Shown here: positions 1-5,423 of the stretch, one piece after another | Layout: each line of letters opens with the position of its first letter | Numbering within the stretch: the stretch's first letter is position 1 | Source of the DNA: Paramesorhizobium sp049065735 | GTDB lineage: Bacteria; Pseudomonadota; Alphaproteobacteria; Rhizobiales; Rhizobiaceae | Assembly: GCF_049065735.1 (NCBI RefSeq) | Contig: NZ_JBAKHD010000024.1 | Location: 1-5,423, forward strand | Length of the DNA stretch: 5,423 nt | Direction of reading: 5' to 3' | Translations under genes and position numbers: made by a program | Notes under the pieces: generated by a model | What the model was told of the DNA's origin: nothing | Database searches by the model: none | Seen by the model: only the letters and a program-made list of their open reading frames with translations

Positions 1-308
1 TTTTCCACATAGATCAGGAAGCGTTCGCCATTGATCGGGCCATCGATGATCCATGGCGCGCTGACGCGATCGGCGCGCAGGGCGGCAACGAATGTCATGG
101 TGTTCCAATGGCCGAAGGGCGCCTGACCGAACAACCGTTCGCCGCGCGGTGCCCAGCCCCTGAGCGGCGCCATATTCGTCTTGGTCCAGGTTTCATCGAT
201 GAAGACAAGGCGGGCTGGATCGACGTGGTGACGATGCTTCAGCCAGCGGTCCCGTCGGGCGGCGACGTCGGGCCGCTCGCGCTCGTCGGCGACCAACGTC
301 TTTTTTTT
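1..308 (-). CDS. IS630-family transposase, catalytic part (orfB, DDE domain), partial
   Basis: This frame is not preceded by a good start codon. It opens just after a TGA at 312-314 and reads KKKTLVADERERPDV, then WLKHRHHVDPARLVFIDETW, TKTNMAPLRGWAPRGERLFG and further to the left edge (APWIIDGPINGERF). The first catalytic Asp of the DDE triad is the D of FIDETW, at about 194-196. The second Asp and the Glu lie outside the window. The segment is collinear with the middle of IS630 transposases and continues orfA after skipping one base. With no convincing ribosome-binding site at any start, it is either expressed by +1 frameshifting from orfA or it is the remnant of a frameshifted gene. It would catalyse cut-and-paste transposition into TA sites if fused to orfA. 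Confidence 0.8.
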
Positions 309-315
309 AACTCAA
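297..315 (-). other. orfA/orfB junction: stop codon followed by A8 tract
   Basis: On the minus strand the junction reads TTG AGT TAA followed by further A's and GACG. The eight A's occupy 301-308. orfA stops at TAA (309-307), while orfB is open only from 311 downward, so the frames overlap by about five bases. Skipping the T at 309 gives AGT AAA AAA AAG ACG (SKKKT), the same length as the GLSFKKT I remember from uninterrupted relatives. Changing only the length of the A run cannot remove the stop, because T followed by A's always gives TAA in that frame. Confidence 0.75.
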
Positions 316-645
316 CCCTTCCTCATGCACGAAGGTCCAGACGGAGCGGTAATCGACATTCAGGCCACGCTCGCCCAATTCTGCCACCAGCCCGCGCAGG
401 GTAAAGGCCCGTGTCCGGCAGCGCTCGAGCAGCCATTCCCGATGCGTACCGCAAATCTTCCGTGGCTTATGCCCACCCATCTGCCCAGGCGCAGCGCTAC
501 CCGTCTGACGAAAGCGCCGCACCCAATTGATCGCGGTGCTGATGCTAACCCCGAACCGCTTCGCCGCTGCTCGGCTCGACATACCCTCCTGCATCACCGC
601 GCCGACAACACGATCCCGCAAATCATCGGAAAAAGGTCTCGCCAT
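307..645 (-). CDS. IS630-family transposase, N-terminal part (orfA, HTH DNA-binding)
   Basis: This 112-residue protein is the DNA-binding half of an IS630-type transposase. It starts MARPFSDDLRDRVV, and residues about 5-50 form the helix-turn-helix typical of these enzymes (MSSRAAAKRFGVSISTAINW, recognition helix around 30-46). A second winged-helix-like segment follows at about 70-105 (TLRGLVAELGERGLNVDYRS). The domain would bind the IS ends. The ATG at 643-645 is supported by an AAGGAGG ribosome-binding site nine bases upstream. The frame ends at TAA (307-309) just after GLS, exactly where family members normally continue into the catalytic domain. That domain is present immediately downstream in the +1 frame. 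Family assignment is firm; whether a full-length fusion is made is open. Confidence 0.88.
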   Translation of the reverse strand: MARPFSDDLRDRVVGAVMQEGMSSRAAAKRFGVSISTAINWVRRFRQTGSAAPGQMGGHKPRKICGTHREWLLERCRTRAFTLRGLVAELGERGLNVDYRSVWTFVHEEGLS

Positions 646-654
646 AAAGACCGG

Positions 655-661
655 CCTCCTT
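655..661 (-). promoter_or_regulatory. Shine-Dalgarno site of transposase orfA
   Basis: Minus-strand AAGGAGG, with nine bases between GGAGG and the ATG at 645, is a near-perfect match to the anti-SD CCTCC seen in the 16S gene of this window (5295-5300). It fixes the orfA start. Confidence 0.75.
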
Positions 662-679
662 CACCGGCCTAAATGGTGA

Positions 680-721
680 ATCTGATTTGCCCAAAAAAGG
701 GAATCCCCCTTTTCGATTCTA
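680..721 (-). repeat. Probable IS630 terminal region with GAATC/GATTC inverted motifs
   Basis: Reading inward on the minus strand, this segment has GAATC, then GAAAAGGGGGATTCCC, so GAATC and GATTC face each other across about ten bases. Another GATTC follows at about 675-679. Such short subterminal repeats at the outer end, next to a TA and about 75 bases before the transposase start, fit an IS630 terminal inverted repeat. The matching repeat at the other end is not in the window, so this is inferred. Confidence 0.45.
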
Positions 722-741
722 ACTAAAATCATCACGCTTTA

Positions 742-787
742 ATCTCCCCCTTGAGGGGGAGATGCCCGGCCGGGCAGAGGGGGTGTC
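742..787. repeat. Palindromic intergenic repeat element (REP-like), possible bidirectional terminator
   Basis: Two adjacent palindromes are visible. The first is a perfect 9-bp stem, ATCTCCCCC (742-750) with GGGGGAGAT (755-763) and a TTGA loop. The second is a perfect 12-bp palindrome, GCCCGGCCGGGC (764-775). The element then ends AGAGGGGGTGTCTCA, whose G run can also pair with the first C run. I recall CTCCCCC-TTGA/TCGA-GGGGGAG followed by AGAGGGGGTG as a dispersed intergenic repeat in alphaproteobacterial genomes. It lies 40-86 bases after the peptidase stop codon and just outside the IS. It could end transcription from either side, although there is no U-run. Confidence 0.6.
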
Positions 788-827
788 TCACCGACGTGAA
801 GCTCACACTGAAGGGCGCGCTGCCAGC

Positions 828-2786
828 CTACCCGCTCGACGACCCCGTCGCGGCAAGCTTCGTGCCATTCTCATCTTGGTCGTTCAGCAACTGGTCGATG
901 CGCTGGCGTTCGCGCTTGAAGGCTTCCAGTTCCTTGCCCTTCAGGGATTTGTTGTCCGGCAGGCGGATGCGCATCGGGTCCACGCGGGTGCCGTTGACCA
1001 ACACTTCGTAATGCAGATGCGGTCCGGTGGAGAGGCCGGTCGAGCCGACATAGCCGATGATCTGGCCCTGGCGCACGCGCGCGCCGGGCGTTACCCCAGG
1101 CGCGATGGCATTCTGGTGCGAATAGCTCGATTCATAGCCATTGGCGTGGCGGATGACCGTTTGTTTGCCGTAGCCGTTCGTCCAGCCCGCGCGCTCCACC
1201 ACGCCATTGCCGGCGGCGATGATCGGCGTGCCGCGCGGGGCGGCCCAGTCCACGCCCGTGTGCATGCGCGAGTAGCCAAGGATTGGATGGCGGCGCATGC
1301 CGAAAGGCGAGCGGAAGATACCGTTTGGCACCGGGTTGCGCAGCAGGAACTGCTTGGCGCTCTTGCCGTTCTGGTCGTAATAGTCGGTCGTGCCGTCAGG
1401 CGCGCGGTAGCGGTAGAATTTGCGGGTCGTCCCGCCAAAGGTGGCGGCGACATAGAGAATTTCCGACTCTTCGCCCGCCGTCTCGGAATCTTCAGGCAGA
1501 GAGAAGAACGCCTCGATCTGGTCCGATGGAGTGATGGTCGCCTGCAGGTCCACATCGGAGGCCAGCATCTTGACGAGCTGGCTGGTCATGGTTTCGGTCA
1601 TGCCATAGGCGAGCGCCGCGCGGTAGATGCCGTCATAGACAGTGGGAAGGTCGCCGCGTATCCGGGGCAATGGGGCGCTGCCGTCGAAGGCGGTGCGCAG
1701 AAGCGGCGTCATCTCCGGCTCGCTCGATGGCACATACTGGTCGCGGTCATCGAGCGCGACGGTCAGCAGATGCTCGGTGCCGTCATAAATGCTGGCGCGG
1801 ACGATCCGGTCCTCGTCATTGCGCGATTCAACACCGATGCGCAGAACGCTGCCGGCCTTGAGCTCGGTCGAGTTCATCAGCTTGCCGAGCGCCTCGGCCA
1901 TTTGCGCTGCGTGGGGGCCGTCATAGCCGGCCTTGGCCAGCGCGTCGGACATTTCCTCATCCTCGCGGAAGGGAATCACCTCCTCCGAAAAGCCGGCGCT
2001 GACGGCATCGGACGCGACGCGCGGACTGACGCTGACATTTTCCTGGATGATGCGCACATCGAGCGGCGGCGTCAGCGCATAGGGCGATTCGCTGTTGCCG
2101 AAACGCAAGGGGTCGACATAGTGGAGCGAGGCAACCTGCACGTCGCCGTCGGTCAGCAAAAGCCCGGTGCTGCGCACCACATTTTCCACTTCGTCGGCGG
2201 TCAGGTCGGATGAGGTGTCGAATTCCGCTGTTGCGAGCGGGAAATCGGATGTCTTGAGGCTGACCTCGCTTTCCACCTTGGCGCCATAGATCTGGCCCGT
2301 GCTCGCATTCTGCGGCGGGGGCGGGCCTTCCGAGAAAATGGCCATGGCGTTGAAGGCCGGATATTTCTTGCTGCCGGGGTGGTCGGCTGCCAGGGCCATG
2401 CGCACATATTCGAAGGGGCGGGTGCGAATCACCTCGCGTTCGCCCACCTTCTGCATGGTCGATACATCGAAGCGGCGGCGGTCGCGATTCTTCTGCACGG
2501 CGGTGGTCGCGACGACGCGATCGCCCTTGGTCGTGTCGTTCTCCGCGTCGGGCCCCTGCATGTCATCGCGGGCGAGCAATTCGGGCGGGGTCGCCAATTG
2601 CTCGCGGCCATCGAGGGCGGCGAACAGCGCAACGCCCATGAGCATGGAAGAGGTGATGCCCGTCAGGAACGTGCCGGCGAGCCAGCGCGCGGAAATCTCA
2701 CGGCGATCCGGCGGCCCGCGCCGCCCATCCGTGATGAGCGGCGGCTCGTTGCCGGGGTCTATCGCGTGCCGCTCATATTCCTTCAT
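828..2786 (-). CDS. Membrane-anchored M23 family peptidoglycan endopeptidase (LytM/MepM-type)
   Basis: This 652-residue zinc endopeptidase is expected to cut peptide cross-links of peptidoglycan in the periplasm, as MepM does in E. coli, allowing wall growth or cell separation. A basic cytoplasmic N-terminus is followed by one membrane segment (about 35-57), making it a single-pass anchored protein. Residues about 70-250 match nothing I recognise. Residues about 264-350 look like the OapA/LysM-like domain, and 370-480 like the linker domain before the catalytic part in MepM/Csd3 relatives. The M23 domain spans about 495-607: HTGVD supplies zinc ligands H509 and D513, YSH supplies H557, and GPHLHYE supplies H590 and the zinc ligand H592. 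All residues are present, so it should be active. A charged helix (614-636) ends the protein. The start is the first ATG, two codons after an in-frame TAA; a weak AGGGGA lies 14 bases upstream. It is longer than E. coli MepM (440). The gene stands alone, divergent from the rRNA operon. Confidence 0.92.
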   Translation of the reverse strand: MKEYERHAIDPGNEPPLITDGRRGPPDRREISARWLAGTFLTGITSSMLMGVALFAALDGREQLATPPELLARDDMQGPDAENDTTKGDRVVATTAVQKNRDRRRFDVSTMQKVGEREVIRTRPFEYVRMALAADHPGSKKYPAFNAMAIFSEGPPPPQNASTGQIYGAKVESEVSLKTSDFPLATAEFDTSSDLTADEVENVVRSTGLLLTDGDVQVASLHYVDPLRFGNSESPYALTPPLDVRIIQENVSVSPRVASDAVSAGFSEEVIPFREDEEMSDALAKAGYDGPHAAQMAEALGKLMNSTELKAGSVLRIGVESRNDEDRIVRASIYDGTEHLLTVALDDRDQYVPSSEPEMTPLLRTAFDGSAPLPRIRGDLPTVYDGIYRAALAYGMTETMTSQLVKMLASDVDLQATITPSDQIEAFFSLPEDSETAGEESEILYVAATFGGTTRKFYRYRAPDGTTDYYDQNGKSAKQFLLRNPVPNGIFRSPFGMRRHPILGYSRMHTGVDWAAPRGTPIIAAGNGVVERAGWTNGYGKQTVIRHANGYESSYSHQNAIAPGVTPGARVRQGQIIGYVGSTGLSTGPHLHYEVLVNGTRVDPMRIRLPDNKSLKGKELEAFKRERQRIDQLLNDQDENGTKLAATGSSSG

Positions 2787-2874
2787 CAGTTATGCGCCGG
2801 TCCCCTGTTCGTGCCGCACGAGCGAAGCTCTCCGTTCGCGCCGGCCGGTCCTGCTGATTTGTGCATAAGCCGTT

Positions 2875-2898
2875 CCGGGAATCCGAATCGATTCCCGG
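2875..2898. repeat. Perfect 9-bp inverted repeat in the divergent spacer
   Basis: CCGGGAATC (2875-2883) pairs perfectly with GATTCCCGG (2890-2898) across a six-base loop. A 10-bp palindrome GAATCGATTC (2885-2894) is nested within it. It lies about 90 bases upstream of the peptidase start codon. It has no T-run on either strand, so it is a weak candidate for an intrinsic terminator. It could be an operator or a structured 5' UTR of the peptidase mRNA. Confidence 0.5.
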
Positions 2899-3149
2899 GC
2901 CGATGCCTTAGGCTGGAAATGAGGGGGTATCCCCTGATCATCGCAAGTTTTGCCCGCCCGTGGCTCTCAAGTCAACGTAAGCGGAAGACTCAAGCCGTTT
3001 CCCTCATGATACCGCACAATTTTGATCTCTATGGCCCTGACCGGACCCGGAAAAACATCCTGCGATAGACAAGGGCTAAAAATCGAATGGGGCGGGTTTG
3101 TGGCTGGACGGCTGGAGAGGCAGATTGCCTGATGGTTAATGCCTTCCTC

Positions 3150-3177
3150 TTGAACGGCGGCGTTTTGCACTTATATC
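3150..3177 (+). promoter_or_regulatory. Possible distal rRNA promoter
   Basis: TTGAAC (3150-3155) and TATATC (3172-3177) are 16 bases apart, each matching the sigma-70 consensus at four of six positions. It lies about 150 bases upstream of the main promoter and could be an extra start site for the operon. It is weak and may be chance. Confidence 0.25.
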
Positions 3178-3261
3178 AATGTCCCAAGCGTCACCCCGCA
3201 CCGCTCCTTATATGCGCACTTCCTGTAGAGGAGGCTGTGTGACGAGGATGCGAAGGCAGTG

Positions 3262-3332
3262 TGAAAGTTTTTTGAAAAAACCTTCAAAAGCGGTGTTGAC
3301 AGTTTTGTTGGGTGGGGCCTATATAGCGCCAC
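3262..3332 (+). promoter_or_regulatory. Main rRNA operon promoter with UP-like element
   Basis: A perfect -35 TTGACA (3296-3301) is followed after 18 bases by TATATA (3320-3325), or CTATAT with 17. Transcription should begin near 3332. The A/T-rich tract just upstream (3264-3289, including a GTTTTTT-G-AAAAAAC dyad at 3267-3281) fits an UP element bound by the RNA polymerase alpha subunits. The start region is GC-rich (GCGCCAC), as expected for a promoter under stringent (ppGpp) and growth-rate control. The location upstream of 16S supports the call. Confidence 0.8.
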
Positions 3333-3349
3333 AACGACGGCGGTGGCGC
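3326..3349 (+). other. Hairpin at the rRNA transcription start
   Basis: GCGCCAC (3326-3332) pairs perfectly with GTGGCGC (3343-3349) across a ten-base loop. If transcription starts near 3332, only part of the 5' arm is transcribed, so this may act as DNA symmetry rather than RNA structure. Confidence 0.35.
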
Positions 3350-3486
3350 CACTGGCGACCGGATGCTTCGTCTCTGAGGTAGGATGAGAAACTGGTTTCT
3401 TGTTTTGCCGTAACGGTCTGAAAAGACTTGAGAATTTAGGCCTGGTGGCGAAAGCTTGAAAGGTCGGTCGGCTCTGGAAAAAAGAG

Positions 3487-3515
3487 TTGACAGCGGAAAC
3501 GAAAGCGATCATAAG
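3487..3515 (+). promoter_or_regulatory. Candidate second rRNA promoter (P2-like)
   Basis: A perfect TTGACA (3487-3492) is followed after 17 bases by CATAAG (3510-3515), which matches the -10 consensus at four of six positions. It lies about 190 bases downstream of the main promoter and 300 before 16S, as tandem rRNA promoters often do. The -10 is mediocre. Confidence 0.45.
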
Positions 3516-3599
3516 CCGCGCCTCACCGGTTCGGTTTTGAGGCTCCGGCCCTCGGGTTTGACTTGAGGGCGAGTGAGCGGTTCGGTCCGGTTCTTGTTT

Positions 3600-3628
3600 G
3601 ACACGTTTGTGTGTCGGTTCTTTGACAA
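3600..3628 (+). promoter_or_regulatory. Probable boxB-boxA rRNA antitermination site
   Basis: A small hairpin, GACAC/GTGTC (3600-3615, loop GTTTGT), is followed directly by GGTTCTTTGACA (3616-3627), which resembles the bacterial boxA TGCTCTTTAACA. The boxB-then-boxA order and the place in the leader match known rRNA operons. There, NusB/NusE (S10) bind boxA RNA and let RNA polymerase pass Rho-dependent stops. Identification is by pattern only. Confidence 0.6.
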
Positions 3629-3637
3629 ATGAATATG

Positions 3638-3662
3638 GAAGAAAGAGAAACGTGGGCGGCAG
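3638..3662 (+). other. 5' arm of the pre-16S processing stem (RNase III substrate)
   Basis: These 25 bases are the reverse complement of 5399-5423 except for two adjacent positions: 15 paired bases (GAAGAAAGAGAAACG), a two-base internal mismatch, then eight paired bases (GGCGGCAG). The arms flank the whole 16S gene, as in known precursors where RNase III cuts the long stem to free pre-16S RNA. The stem may continue beyond the right edge. Confidence 0.85.
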
Positions 3663-3730
3663 AGTTCGCAGGTTTCGGAAGAAACCGAACGAGACTTTGG
3701 CGGACACGTTTTGAAGAGACATTTAGATTG

Positions 3731-3775
3731 GCGAAGATGTCTTTCGCCGGCCCTTCGGGCCGACGGAACCTTCGC
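3731..3775 (+). other. Hairpins in the leader just before 16S
   Basis: CGGCCC (3748-3753) pairs with GGGCCG (3757-3762) around a three-base loop. GCGAAG (3731-3736) can pair either with TTCGC at 3743-3747 or with CTTCGC at 3770-3775; the second choice encloses the GC hairpin in a larger stem. Such structures are expected in rRNA leaders and may guide 16S folding or 5' maturation. Confidence 0.45.
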
Positions 3776-3817
3776 TGATACCACGTCGGATAGGCGCAAG
3801 CCGGTTCGGCGAGGTGT

Positions 3818-5423
<1,606 letters not shown>

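Larger units (their letters stand above)
1..721 (-). mobile_element. IS630-family insertion sequence, partial (left part outside window)
   Basis: The element is recognised from its two-part transposase: an N-terminal helix-turn-helix protein (307-645) followed in another frame by the start of a DDE catalytic domain containing the IS630/Tc1-like FIDETW motif. The transposase start lies at 645, so the 5' end of the element is to the right. I place that end near 719-721, where minus-strand TAGAATCGAAAAGGGGGATT begins. IS630 elements insert at TA dinucleotides, and there is a TA at 720-721. The other end, its inverted repeat and the rest of the catalytic domain are outside the window, so this boundary is inferred. 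The insertion lies downstream of the peptidase gene and does not cut it. Confidence 0.8.
2787..3261. other. Gene-free spacer between divergent peptidase gene and rRNA operon
   Basis: I see no convincing gene here. The open frames are short, begin with GTG or overlap other frames, and resemble nothing I know. The spacer must hold the promoter of the minus-strand peptidase gene, but no clear sigma-70 pair stands out; TTGACT at 2975-2970 has only a poor -10 17-18 bases on. It also holds a 9-bp hairpin (2875-2898), a small AGGGG/CCCCT hairpin (2922-2935) and a possible plus-strand promoter (3150-3177). Confidence 0.6.
3332..3817 (+). other. rRNA operon leader (5' external transcribed spacer)
   Basis: This is about 485 bases between the inferred transcription start and the mature 16S. 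It contains no gene; the open frames here have no ribosome-binding sites and carry odd, repetitive compositions. It holds a second candidate promoter (3487-3515), a boxB/boxA-like antitermination site (3600-3628), the 5' arm of the 16S processing stem (3638-3662) and a set of hairpins just before 16S (3731-3775). The segment from TTCTTTGACA through AAGAAAGAGAAACGTGG is a leader motif I recall from Hyphomicrobiales rRNA operons. Confidence 0.75.

Noticed and set aside
108..672. Plus-strand frames opposite the transposase
   Set aside because: They are antisense to the two transposase halves, which are recognised by HTH and FIDETW motifs.
742..787. CRISPR repeat or phage attachment site
   Set aside because: A single unit with no spaced copies in the window, no tRNA gene and no integrase nearby.
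762..2213. 483-codon plus-strand open frame opposite the peptidase gene
   Set aside because: It is fully antisense to a gene with clear M23 motifs. Its Arg/Ala/Gly/His-rich product has no recognisable domain. Long antisense frames are expected opposite GC-rich genes with biased third positions.
2948..2975. TTGACT as a -35 for the peptidase gene on the minus strand
   Set aside because: The best -10 at 17-18 bases (CAAAAC or AAAACT) matches only three of six positions, too weak to call as a promoter.
2379..3068. 229-codon plus-strand open frame crossing the peptidase start and the spacer
   Set aside because: Mostly antisense to the peptidase N-terminus, with no ribosome-binding site or recognisable domain. 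The spacer part is low in plausible protein features.
2967..3170. 67-codon minus-strand frame starting with GTG in the spacer
   Set aside because: No Shine-Dalgarno site, no recognisable motif, and it lies in a region rich in promoter-like and palindromic sequence.

Overview
The window looks like part of an alphaproteobacterial chromosome, most probably from the order Hyphomicrobiales (Rhizobiales). The 16S rRNA has the short V3 hairpin and other segments I recall as typical of that order, and its V6 region (around 4755-4805) resembles Devosia-type sequences as I remember them. The 652-residue M23 peptidase also has the long form and C-terminal tail I associate with Hyphomicrobiales. The order is fairly secure; the genus is only a suggestion, since nothing was searched.

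Layout. (1) 1 to about 721, minus strand: the 5' portion of an IS630-family insertion sequence. The transposase is split into an HTH-bearing orfA (307-645) and a DDE-bearing orfB that runs off the left edge. The break lies at a T-TAA stop against a run of eight A, and skipping a single base there rejoins the two halves. (2) About 722-827: a short intergenic gap holding a compact palindromic element (742-787) that looks like a dispersed intergenic repeat. (3) 828-2786, minus strand: a membrane-anchored periplasmic M23 (LytM/MepM-type) peptidoglycan endopeptidase with all expected zinc and catalytic residues. (4) 2787 to about 3260: a gene-free spacer with several short inverted repeats. (5) 3262-3817, plus strand: the promoter and leader of an rRNA operon, with a strong TTGACA/TATATA promoter and GC-rich start region, a second candidate promoter, a boxB/boxA-like antitermination site and processing stems. 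(6) About 3818-5304: a complete 16S rRNA gene. (7) 5305-5423: the start of the 16S-23S spacer. Its last 25 bases are complementary (23 of 25) to leader positions 3638-3662, which gives the stem expected to be cut by RNase III to release pre-16S.

The peptidase gene and the rRNA operon are transcribed divergently from the 2787-3300 spacer. The IS lies downstream of the peptidase gene, so it interrupts no gene visible here. I see no defence system, CRISPR array or other new multi-gene system. The points most worth checking are the split transposase, the palindromic repeat, and a base change at the 5' end of the 16S gene that would disrupt helix 1 and mismatch the common 27F primer.
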